A stretch of DNA of 9,481 nucleotides, taken from JAPXSY01 sp034003585. GTDB lineage: Bacteria; Verrucomicrobiota; Kiritimatiellia; RFP12; UBA1067. The notes below the pieces were generated by a model. The model was given only the letters and a program-made list of their open reading frames with translations, was not told the origin of the DNA and searched no databases. Position 1 is the first letter of the stretch. Each line of letters begins with the position of its first letter. The stretch lies in assembly GCA_034003585.1 (NCBI GenBank), contig JAVEYH010000128.1, positions 1 through 9,481 on the forward strand, given 5' to 3'. The position numbers and the translations under genes were made by a program. Positions 1-6,879 of this stretch are shown here, piece after piece.

Positions 1-1
1 A

Positions 2-340
2 TGCGCGAACCTCTGCGGCGCGGAGACGTCCGCCTACAATTTCGGCGCGTCCGGGCGCGGGGGGCTTTTCCACGGCTACTGTATGCGGGACTGGAACGAC
101 GGACGCATGTTCAATTGTTCCTCCGCTTCGGGGCTTCCGAACGCGTGGGGACTGTGCAACATGATCGGGAACGTGGCGGAATGGACCGCGAGCGACTGGA
201 CGCCCGGCGACGCGCGAAAGGTCGTCAAAGGCGGGAGCTGGAACGACGTGCTCAAATTCGCGGCGCCGTATTCGCGATGGCGCTACGAGGAATACAAACC
301 GGTTTACGACGTGGGGTTCCGTGTCAAAGTGGAAGAGTGA
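2..340 (+). CDS. FGE/SUMF1-domain protein, C-terminal part (5' end outside window)
   Basis: The reading frame is open from the first bases of the window to a TGA at 338-340, giving 112 visible residues; the N-terminal part lies upstream. The sequence has the hallmarks of the formylglycine-generating enzyme-sulfatase fold (C-type-lectin-like): NMIGNVAEWTASDW at visible residues 53-66, KVVKGGSW at 73-80 and the closing GFRV at 105-108. Proteins of this fold either oxidise a sulfatase active-site cysteine to formylglycine or do other jobs (ergothioneine synthesis, pyoverdine modification, non-catalytic binding). In true FGEs a cysteine pair follows the GGSW motif; here that stretch reads NDVLKFAAPYSRWRY and has no cysteine, so sulfatase activation in the classical way is unlikely. 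It is the first of three genes on this strand, 91 bases before the next start. The family call is firm; the biochemical role is not known. Confidence 0.88.
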   Translation, partial: CANLCGAETSAYNFGASGRGGLFHGYCMRDWNDGRMFNCSSASGLPNAWGLCNMIGNVAEWTASDWTPGDARKVVKGGSWNDVLKFAAPYSRWRYEEYKPVYDVGFRVKVEE

Positions 341-378
341 TCCGGGGGATACGACGGTGGCTGTAGGTAGCGGTTTCG

Positions 379-391
379 GGGTTCGGAACCC
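379..391. other. Interrupted palindrome between the FGE-like and PQQ-like genes
   Basis: GGGTTC-G-GAACCC is a perfect six-base inverted repeat around a single central base, in the 91-base gap between two same-strand genes. It could fold as a five-base-pair hairpin with a three-base loop, or be a dimeric-protein operator. No T-run follows (only CTTGTG), so a rho-independent terminator is not well supported. Apart from this and the ribosome site of the next gene, I see nothing else in the gap. Confidence 0.3.
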
Positions 392-421
392 TTGTGACGC
401 CCGTGCAAACACAAACGGATC

Positions 422-427
422 GGGGGA
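422..427 (+). promoter_or_regulatory. Ribosome binding site deciding the start of the PQQ-like gene
   Basis: GGGGGA lies four bases before the ATG at 432. The same frame has an earlier possible start at 321 inside the preceding gene, but that would prefix a hydrophilic 37-residue stretch to an obvious signal peptide. The site supports the ATG at 432. Confidence 0.6.
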
Positions 428-431
428 CGAA

Positions 432-1751
432 ATGAGGAAATGCCGGGGATGGGTTTTGTTGGGGATGCTTGCCGGAGCGTGGGTCAGGGTAACAGGGCAG
501 ACGCCCGGGACCGCGCTTCCCGAAGTCGCGCCGCGGCAGGGGTGGGACTCCCTGCCAGCCTTTACGGCGGACGCGGATTCCTGGCCCCTGTGGCGCGGTC
601 TCAATCAGGACAATCTGGCGCCGGACGGCCAGACCCCGCCGAGCCGTTGGGCGGAGGGGACCGGGATCGTGTGGCAGGTGCGGCTGAAGGGTGTCGGCCA
701 CAGTTCGCCCTGCATTCTGGCCGGCCGCATCTATCTCACCGCGGCGGAAAAAAACGCCGGCCGCGTGACGCTGCGGCTTTTCTGTCTGGATCGAGTTACC
801 GGCGCGACGGTCTGGCAGAGTGACCTCTACGACGGGCCCGCGCCCAAACAGCACCCGGACAATGCGGCGGCTTCCGCCACGCCCGCGTGCGACGGGGAGC
901 GGGTGTTCGTGCCCTATCAGACCGACAGGGAGGTGGTGATCGCGGCAGCCTCTGCGGAAGACGGTAAACCGCGGTGGCGCCAGCCGGTGGCGCCGTACAA
1001 CACCGTCCAGGGGTTCTCCGCCTCGCCGACCTTTTACCGTTCCGCAGTGGTCCTGCCGGTTGAGGGGCCGAAAGGGTCATACCTGACGGCGTTTCACCGG
1101 GCGACCGGTGAGGTGGTCTGGCGCACGCGCCTGCGGGACGTGCAGGAGGGGTACGCGCCCGCGGTGGTCGCGCGGGTGGCGAACCGCCTGCAGCTTTTGC
1201 AGGTGGGCGGCACCTGCACGCGGGGCTTTGACCCGGACACCGGCCGATTGCTTTGGTTCTGCGAGGGTCCGGCCAAGCGGGTCTGTGTGGCCACCGCCGT
1301 CTTTGACCGCGACACGGTGTATGCCACGGGCGGATATCCGAACCGCAAGCTGATGGCGGTGCGCGCCGGCGGGCGGGACGACGTCACGGCGAGCCACATG
1401 CGCTGGTCCAGCGACGCGAAGGCGGGGTATGTGCCGTCGCCGGTGTTGCGTGACGGGCTGTTGTACGCGGTGGTGGACCAGGGGCTGATGCGGTGTTACG
1501 ACACGGCTGACGGCCGTGTGCTGTGGGAACGGGATTTCAAGGTGCCGTTTTATTCGTCGCCGACCGTGGCGGGAAACCGGATGTATCTGTTTGACCGGAA
1601 AGGCAAAGGGTACATCATCCCGACAGGACGCGAGCCGGGCGCGATCCTCACGAACGCCCTGCCTTCCGGCGTGTTCGCGACACCGGTGATTCTCGGGAGC
1701 CGGATCTATCTGCGCACACTGGGGGACTTGTATTGTCTGGGAGAACGGTAA
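432..1751 (+). CDS. Secreted PQQ-like beta-propeller repeat protein
   Basis: The 439-residue product opens with a signal peptide (MRKCRG, then a hydrophobic core WVLLGMLAGAWV, likely cut near residues 21-23), so it is exported to the periplasm or cell surface. After DSWPLWRGLNQDN (about residues 49-61), a typical opening of this family in Planctomycetes and related phyla, it carries successive propeller blades marked by the PQQ-like repeat pattern of aspartate, x-x-(S/T/D)-G, then W: about residues 116-129 (CLDRVTGATVWQ), 171-184, 218-232 (RATGEVVWRT), 263-276 (FDPDTGRLLWF) and 352-367 (YDTADGRVLWER). Such proteins fold as seven- or eight-bladed propellers. Most PVC members have no proven cofactor or activity and may be scaffolds, binding proteins or unusual oxidoreductases. 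I see no haem-binding CxxCH and nothing that assigns catalysis. The neighbouring secreted beta-helix protein suggests a shared extracytoplasmic role. The fold is near certain; the function is unknown. Confidence 0.92.
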   Translation: MRKCRGWVLLGMLAGAWVRVTGQTPGTALPEVAPRQGWDSLPAFTADADSWPLWRGLNQDNLAPDGQTPPSRWAEGTGIVWQVRLKGVGHSSPCILAGRIYLTAAEKNAGRVTLRLFCLDRVTGATVWQSDLYDGPAPKQHPDNAAASATPACDGERVFVPYQTDREVVIAAASAEDGKPRWRQPVAPYNTVQGFSASPTFYRSAVVLPVEGPKGSYLTAFHRATGEVVWRTRLRDVQEGYAPAVVARVANRLQLLQVGGTCTRGFDPDTGRLLWFCEGPAKRVCVATAVFDRDTVYATGGYPNRKLMAVRAGGRDDVTASHMRWSSDAKAGYVPSPVLRDGLLYAVVDQGLMRCYDTADGRVLWERDFKVPFYSSPTVAGNRMYLFDRKGKGYIIPTGREPGAILTNALPSGVFATPVILGSRIYLRTLGDLYCLGER

Positions 1752-1783
1752 GCGGCGTCGGGTTAGGGGAACAGGAAAAAAAC

Positions 1784-1790
1784 GGGAGGT
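1784..1790 (+). promoter_or_regulatory. Ribosome binding site of the beta-helix/LamG gene
   Basis: GGGAGGT, close to the full Shine-Dalgarno consensus, sits five bases before the ATG at 1796. An in-frame ATG at 1733 would start inside the preceding gene and displace the signal peptide by 21 residues, so 1796 is preferred. Confidence 0.75.
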
Positions 1791-1795
1791 TGACG

Positions 1796-4648
1796 ATGTG
1801 CGGTAAGCGTTTTCCACAAGTGTGCGCGGGTCTTTTCCTGATTGCGGTCCGCCTTTGGGCGGAGGAGCCGCCGGCCGTTTTTTGGGCGAGTGAACCGGTG
1901 CGGCCCGGAGAAGGGGTTGCGGTGATCGGCGAGCGACTCGGCGCGCCGACGCGGGTCGAGATGATCCGCCTGCCGGACGGGCGGGCGGGCGTGCCGGGCA
2001 GGCCTGCCGCCGTGAGGTGGGGTGCGGCCGTTGAGGTCGGACCGCTGCAACCGCAGGCGCAATCGCTGAAATTCATCGTGCCGCCTCGCTTCAAGCCTGG
2101 CGTGTACGCCTTCCGCGTCCATACGGCCGGGGGCACGGTTGAACGGCTCGTGAACCGGCCGCGCGTCTGGTGGGCCCAGGGTGATGGCGGTACCGCGGCG
2201 CGTCCGGGAGGGTGGATCCGCGCGTTCGGCCTGAATCTCGGCTGGGAAGCGAAGGACGGGCTGCGGCGGACCGTTGTGCGGCTCGAAGGCCCGCAGAAGC
2301 TGACGGTCCGCGCGGAGTCGGACGGACATGCGCTACGAGCGGACCTGCCGGCGGATCTGCCTTGCGGGGCGTACCGGCTTTTCGCGCACAATGGCGCGGG
2401 AGGATGCGCCGGCTGGAGCGATCCCGTGCCTGTGACAATCGCGGCCGCCGAATCCTGGCCACAGACCGTGTTTGACGTGAAGCAATTCGGCGCGCTGGGT
2501 GACGGCGTCAAAGATGACACGGCCGCGATTCAGCGCGCGCTCCGCGCCGCGGCCGAACAGGGCGGCGGTGTGGTCCTGCTGCCGCAGGGACGGTATGCGG
2601 TGTCCGACGCGCTGATCCTCCCGCCGCGTACTGTGCTGCGCGGTGAACGCCAGGACCTTGTGGCGCTGGCATGGCCGGCGTTCACGGCACCGCCCTTCGC
2701 TTTGCTGTACGGCACGAACACCTTCGGGGTGGAGCAAATCACCCTCTACGCCAAGAAGCACCGTCACGTCATTGCCGCGGACATCAGCGGGCCTGACGCG
2801 GGGGACGTGTTTCTGCGTCAGGTGCGCGTCCGGGCGAACGCCTATCGCGGACACCCCAAACCCGCGGAAGTGGACGAGTTGTTCCGCGAATCGCTCACTT
2901 GGTCGACCGGCGGCGGCGACACCGTGCGTCTGGGCGGCCGCAACATCGAGATCACGGATTGCGATTTTTACGGTTCGGGCCGCGCGCTCTTTCTGAGCCG
3001 TGTGCGCGGCGGACGGGTTGCGCGGAACCGTTTCGCGAATGGCCGTTGGGGGTGGTACTGCATTTCAGGAAGCGACGGGCTGGTTTTTGAGGAGAACCTT
3101 GTCCGCGGCGCGGATCTGATGTCGACCGGCGGCGGGCTCAACTGTCTGGACGGCTCCCGATACTCCCAGAACATCTATTACGCCCGGAACCGTCTGGAGT
3201 GGATGCACGGGTGGGATCGCGAAGCCATGACCTCGGACGCCGGTGGCGAGGCCTTCTCCGGATATGCCACCCGTGTGCGGGGTACCACGCTGACACTGGA
3301 CGGCACGCCGAACTGGCGGAACCGCGCGTGGGACGGGGCGGGCGTCTTCATTCTGGCCGGCACGGGGGCCGGGCAGGTCCGCCGCGTGGTGGGACACGGA
3401 GAGCGGTCGGTGGAGGTGGACCGTCCCTGGGATGTCGAACCGGACGCCCGGTCCTTTGTGTGCGTGACCATGTTTCAGGGGCACTACCTCATTCTCGACA
3501 ACGATTTCAGCGACTGCGGCGCGATGCAGTTCTACGGCACGGCGATCGAGAATGTGGTGGCGGGGAACACCGGCGCGCGCATGTCGGGCTTTCGCGGTTT
3601 GGGACTCTGGTACCATGGATATCAGCCCAACTGGTTCTGCACGTTCTGTGACAACGCCATCACGGAGGGTAATTACTACCATTGGCACACGATCGCCGAT
3701 GCCGTGCTGGAGATCAGCGGCCGGGGCCGTGCGCCGTATTCGGGGCCGATGAACATCGGCGCGGTTGTGCGTCGCAACCGGCTGGAGGGCAACGCGCACA
3801 TCCGTGTCGCCGGGGCGGTGCGCGATGTGATCGTGGAGGCCAACCGGGTCGCCCACGCCACGCAGGGGGTGTTCGTCAGCGGGAGCGCGGAAAGCGTACT
3901 GGTGCGGGACAACAACCGGTTTGAGGACGTTGACCAGCCGCTGACGGACGAGCCGACGCTCCGCCGGCTGGCGGAGGCGCGGCTTGCGCGCTATCTCAAC
4001 CGGCCCGAACCGGTGGCGCACTGGAGTTTTGAGGCTGTGACGGGTGACCGGATACACGACGGTTCCGAGAACGGGTTTCACGCCGAGAAAGGCGCGGGCG
4101 CGCGCCTCATTCCGGAAGGGGTGCGCGGTCCGGCCGTCTCCTTTGATGGCACCGGGGGGCTGCGGGTCAACGAGCCCGCGGTGTTCAACGCGCCGGACAT
4201 GACGGTGTCGCTCTGGATCAAACCGAAGACGGTGCGCGGCAGGCGCGGGTTGGTGGGGAAACGGTTTGGCGGGTGCGAGGCGCCGTTCATCCTCTCGCAA
4301 AGCGGCGCGCGCCTCGCGTTCGAGGCGACGCAAACGGGTGGCGGCTGGACCTTCAATATGGTCTCGCCCGAGGTGCTGCGCGAGGGGGTCTGGACCCATG
4401 TTGCCGCGGTCGCCCGACGCGGGAGCGGCATCACCCTATATGCGGACGGCAAACAAATTGCAGGGAAGGCGAATGCCGCGGAACGCGTCACCAACAGCGA
4501 ACCCCTGATGATCGGGCGTGAGTCGTGGGGCGGCGAGCCGGCGCGCGTCGGCACGCCGGGTTTCTTCATCGGCGAGATGGATGAGGTCAAAGTCTGGACG
4601 CGCGCGCTATCGCCGGAGGAGATCGCCGCCGAAGCGGCGCGGCCATAG
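1796..4648 (+). CDS. Secreted right-handed beta-helix (pectate-lyase-superfamily) protein with C-terminal LamG domain
   Basis: The product has 950 residues. A signal peptide (hydrophobic core AGLFLIAVRL, likely cut after RLWA at 22) indicates export. Residues about 25-215 form one or two beta-sandwich-like modules of no clear family. At 224-285 comes the signature of the Pectate_lyase_3 superfamily: VFDVKQFGALGDGVKDDTAA followed by a GGGVVLLPQGRY stretch. Beta-helix coils with repeated asparagine-bearing turns (ITDCDFYGSG, ARNRFANG, EENLVRG, VRRNRLEGN) run to about 715. At about 485-560 a separate beta module containing GTGAGQVRR and PWDVEPD interrupts the helix. Residues about 738-950 are a laminin-G/concanavalin-like jelly roll: VAHWSFE, FDGTGGLRV, TVSLWIKP, GVWTHVAAV, LYADGK, and a final GEMDEVKVWTRALSPEE. 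The family includes polysaccharide lyases and hydrolases, but I cannot name catalytic residues or a substrate. LamG probably binds carbohydrate. The gene ends nine bases from the end of convergent dapL. Confidence 0.9.
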   Translation: MCGKRFPQVCAGLFLIAVRLWAEEPPAVFWASEPVRPGEGVAVIGERLGAPTRVEMIRLPDGRAGVPGRPAAVRWGAAVEVGPLQPQAQSLKFIVPPRFKPGVYAFRVHTAGGTVERLVNRPRVWWAQGDGGTAARPGGWIRAFGLNLGWEAKDGLRRTVVRLEGPQKLTVRAESDGHALRADLPADLPCGAYRLFAHNGAGGCAGWSDPVPVTIAAAESWPQTVFDVKQFGALGDGVKDDTAAIQRALRAAAEQGGGVVLLPQGRYAVSDALILPPRTVLRGERQDLVALAWPAFTAPPFALLYGTNTFGVEQITLYAKKHRHVIAADISGPDAGDVFLRQVRVRANAYRGHPKPAEVDELFRESLTWSTGGGDTVRLGGRNIEITDCDFYGSGRALFLSRVRGGRVARNRFANGRWGWYCISGSDGLVFEENLVRGADLMSTGGGLNCLDGSRYSQNIYYARNRLEWMHGWDREAMTSDAGGEAFSGYATRVRGTTLTLDGTPNWRNRAWDGAGVFILAGTGAGQVRRVVGHGERSVEVDRPWDVEPDARSFVCVTMFQGHYLILDNDFSDCGAMQFYGTAIENVVAGNTGARMSGFRGLGLWYHGYQPNWFCTFCDNAITEGNYYHWHTIADAVLEISGRGRAPYSGPMNIGAVVRRNRLEGNAHIRVAGAVRDVIVEANRVAHATQGVFVSGSAESVLVRDNNRFEDVDQPLTDEPTLRRLAEARLARYLNRPEPVAHWSFEAVTGDRIHDGSENGFHAEKGAGARLIPEGVRGPAVSFDGTGGLRVNEPAVFNAPDMTVSLWIKPKTVRGRRGLVGKRFGGCEAPFILSQSGARLAFEATQTGGGWTFNMVSPEVLREGVWTHVAAVARRGSGITLYADGKQIAGKANAAERVTNSEPLMIGRESWGGEPARVGTPGFFIGEMDEVKVWTRALSPEEIAAEAARP

Positions 4649-4657
4649 GCGCGCCGG

Positions 4658-5881
4658 TTATTTCAGCACCTTGCGCAGCCGCGTCATGGCCTCTTCCACG
4701 TTTTCACGGCTGTTGAAGGCGCTGATGCGGATGTATCCCTGGCCGCAGCGGCCGAAACCGGCTCCGGGCGTGGTCACCACCTGCGCGCGCTTCAGCAGCT
4801 TGTCGAAAAACTTCCAGGAGTCTTTGCCGACATGGACCCAGATGTACGGGCTGTTCTCGCCGCCGGTCAGGGAGAACCCGAGTTCGGTGAAGGTGGCGCG
4901 GATCAGCGCGGCATTGCCGAGGTAGAAGTCGGTCAGCGCGCGGGTCTGTTCCTGACCCTCGGGGGAGTATACCGCCTCGGCGGCACGCTGCACCGGATAG
5001 GCCACGCCGTTGAATTTGGTGGTGTGGCGGCGGTTCCACATCGGGTTTAGCGCGACGGGCTCCCCCTTTTTCGTGTAGGCGACCGTTGAGGTCGGCACCA
5101 CCGTATACGCGCAGCGCGTGCCGGTGAAGCCCGCGGTTTTGGAAAAACTGCGGAATTCGATGGCCACGTCCCGCGCGCCCTCGATCTCGTAAATGCTGTG
5201 GGGCAGGGCCGGGTCGCGGATAAACGCCTCGTAGGCGGCGTCGAACAGAATCAGCGCCCGGTTTTCGCGGGCGTAGCGCACCCAGGACGCGAGCTGTTCG
5301 CGGGTGGCGGTCGCGCCGGTCGGATTGTTGGGGAAACAGAGGTAGATGAGGTCGACCGGCTGCCCGGGCAGCGCGGGAACGAAACCGTTCGACTCCGTGC
5401 TGTCCAGATACACCAATCCCTTGTAGCGGCCCTTGCCGCATTTTCCGGTGCGGCCCGCCATGACATTGGTGTCCACATAGACGGGATAGACCGGGTCGGG
5501 GATCGCGAGCGTCAGCTTCTCCGCGAACAGCTCCTGGATATTGGCCGTGTCGCACTTCGACCCGTCGCTTACGAAAATCTCCTGCGCCCCGATATCCGCG
5601 CCGCGCGCCTGAAAATCGTGTCGGGCGATCGTTTCGCGCAGAAAATCATATCCCTGTTCCGGCCCGTATCCCCGGAACGAGGCGCGCGACGCCATCTCGT
5701 CCACGGCCTGATGCAGGGCCGCCACGCAGGCGGGGGGCAGCGGCTCGGTCACGTCGCCGATGCCGAGGCGCAGGACGCGCTTGTCCGGATGCTCGGCCTG
5801 ATACGCCTTGACGCGTTTGACGATCTCGGAAAAGAGGTAGGAGGACTGGAGTTTGCCGTAGTGCTCATTGACGCGGATCAT
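4658..5881 (-). CDS. dapL: LL-diaminopimelate aminotransferase
   Basis: This 407-residue protein matches the usual length of about 400-410 for DapL. The enzyme is a cytosolic PLP-dependent, fold-type I aminotransferase that makes LL-diaminopimelate directly from tetrahydrodipicolinate using glutamate, replacing the DapD/DapC/DapE route to lysine and peptidoglycan. Visible hallmarks are the N-terminal RVNEHYGKLQSSYLF, LRLGIGDVTEPLP (38-50), the glycine/tyrosine stretch GYGPEQGYDFLRE (71-83), FPNNPTGA (183-190), ILFDAAYEAF (211-220, with D214 and Y217 for the cofactor ring), and SFSKTAGFTGTR (245-256) with K248 as the Schiff-base lysine. A GGGAGA ribosome site four bases upstream supports the ATG, which overlaps the stop of the upstream acyltransferase gene as ATGA. 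It is the last gene of the apparent pcnB-acyltransferase-dapL transcript. DapL is characteristic of chlamydiae and other PVC bacteria, among several other phyla. Confidence 0.96.
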   Translation of the reverse strand: MIRVNEHYGKLQSSYLFSEIVKRVKAYQAEHPDKRVLRLGIGDVTEPLPPACVAALHQAVDEMASRASFRGYGPEQGYDFLRETIARHDFQARGADIGAQEIFVSDGSKCDTANIQELFAEKLTLAIPDPVYPVYVDTNVMAGRTGKCGKGRYKGLVYLDSTESNGFVPALPGQPVDLIYLCFPNNPTGATATREQLASWVRYARENRALILFDAAYEAFIRDPALPHSIYEIEGARDVAIEFRSFSKTAGFTGTRCAYTVVPTSTVAYTKKGEPVALNPMWNRRHTTKFNGVAYPVQRAAEAVYSPEGQEQTRALTDFYLGNAALIRATFTELGFSLTGGENSPYIWVHVGKDSWKFFDKLLKRAQVVTTPGAGFGRCGQGYIRISAFNSRENVEEAMTRLRKVLK

Positions 5882-6828
5882 GATTTCTCCCTTTCGATGC
5901 CGGATGCCGCGGTTTGCGGTCGGGCCCGTTTCCCGACCGGGGCGAGCACCCAGCGTTTGTTGTACCAAAACCATTGGTCGGGCGTCCGCCGGATGGCGGC
6001 GTCGACCTGGGCGAGAACGGTTTCCGTGATGCGGCGGGCCTCCGCTTCGCGTTCCCGGGAAGGGTCGGGCAGAATGGGGGGCAGCAGGTCGAACCCGTGG
6101 CGGGTCCAGCCCTCGCGCCGCAGGATGGCGGGGATCACCGGAACCCCGGCGGCCATGGCGAAACGCGCCATGCCGCGTCCCACGTTCGCCTTGCCGCCAA
6201 GAAAGGCGACTTCGAGATCGGGCGTGTAAACGCGGACATCCGGCAGGATCGCCAGCACGTTGCCCGCACGCAGCAGGGCGCGGATCTGACGCAGCGTGCC
6301 GCCGCCGCGTTCGAGGATCGTCATGCCGCACTCCCGGCGCCGGTTGACCCACTCGTTGACCTGCGCGTTTTTCTGTTTGCCGGCGATGCTGAACATGCGG
6401 ATGCCGTACCGGTGGCAGGCCCAGCCCGCCAGATCCCAGTTGCCCATGTGCGGCACCGTGATGACCGCGCCGCCGTATTGCCGGATCAGCGCCTGAACCT
6501 CCGGGACGCGCGCCGCGAAGGTCGGCAGGTGGCGGTCGATCCACGCGCGGTCCACCGCGGGCGCGCGCATCAGTTCCACAACGTTGAACGCCATATTGCG
6601 CAAGGAGCGCCAGGCGATGCGCCGGACCGCGCGGGAGGGGTACGCCTCGCCGAAGACCTCGCGGATGCGGCGGAAGGTTTCCCGGCGGCGGAACCGGACA
6701 ACGAGGAAAAGAAACATGGCCGCGAGCCAGGCCGCGCCCAGCGCGGCCCGGTAGGGCAACGCGTTCAGGAACGTCTCCCCCGCTCTCAGGGCGGCGTATT
6801 CCATGCGGTGCTGGAGACGGGCGGCCAT
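5878..6828 (-). CDS. Lipid A biosynthesis acyltransferase family protein (LpxL/HtrB-like)
   Basis: The 316-residue product has an N-terminal hydrophobic segment (about residues 28-44, ALGAAWLAAMFLFLVV) followed by basic residues, as expected for an inner-membrane-anchored acyltransferase facing the cytoplasm. The catalytic H-x4-D motif is intact in PHMGNWDLAG (H127, D132), and the family's later blocks are present: NVLAILPDVRV (190-200), FLGGKANVGRGMARFA (209-224), GVPVIPAILRREG (228-240) and the C-terminal DQWFWYNKRW (284-293). Family members transfer an acyl chain from acyl-ACP to a lipid A precursor, which implies an outer membrane with LPS. Which position or chain cannot be told. The ATG at 6828 is chosen because GGGAGT precedes it by three bases; a TTG at 6873 is in frame but has no ribosome site. 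The stop overlaps the dapL start by four bases. The short basic tail (GKRARPQTAASGIEREKS) is not conserved in the family. Confidence 0.9.
   Translation of the reverse strand: MAARLQHRMEYAALRAGETFLNALPYRAALGAAWLAAMFLFLVVRFRRRETFRRIREVFGEAYPSRAVRRIAWRSLRNMAFNVVELMRAPAVDRAWIDRHLPTFAARVPEVQALIRQYGGAVITVPHMGNWDLAGWACHRYGIRMFSIAGKQKNAQVNEWVNRRRECGMTILERGGGTLRQIRALLRAGNVLAILPDVRVYTPDLEVAFLGGKANVGRGMARFAMAAGVPVIPAILRREGWTRHGFDLLPPILPDPSREREAEARRITETVLAQVDAAIRRTPDQWFWYNKRWVLAPVGKRARPQTAASGIEREKS
5886..5891 (-). promoter_or_regulatory. Ribosome binding site of dapL
   Basis: On the minus strand GGGAGA precedes the dapL ATG by four bases and lies inside the last codons of the acyltransferase gene, so dapL can start both by re-initiation at the ATGA overlap and from its own site. 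Confidence 0.65.
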
Positions 6829-6831
6829 GTC

Positions 6832-6837
6832 ACTCCC
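6832..6837 (-). promoter_or_regulatory. Ribosome binding site deciding the acyltransferase start
   Basis: GGGAGT on the minus strand sits three bases before the ATG at 6828. It is the reason for preferring this start over the in-frame TTG at 6873, which would add 15 hydrophilic residues. Confidence 0.55.
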
Positions 6838-6879
6838 ATGCGGGTGAAAGAAGCGGGCATTCCTGTGCGGCAAGCGCGT

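Noticed and set aside
1..366. A 121-codon + strand frame at the left edge
   Set aside because: It is an arginine-rich out-of-frame reading of the FGE-like gene, whose own frame shows conserved motifs.
432..1751. The PQQ-like protein as a quinoprotein alcohol dehydrogenase
   Set aside because: It lacks the length of those enzymes, the haem CxxCH motif and the recognisable cofactor-binding residues; only the propeller repeat pattern is shared.
3065..4399. A 444-codon open frame on the - strand, within the beta-helix gene
   Set aside because: The translation is histidine-, proline- and arginine-rich with no recognisable domain, as expected from the complement of GC-rich codons.
5882..6544. Upstream extension of the dapL frame inside the acyltransferase gene (a possible 628-residue fusion)
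   Set aside because: The extra 220 residues are the shifted frame of a conserved acyltransferase with an intact H-x4-D motif. DapL has its own ribosome site and normal length from 5881.
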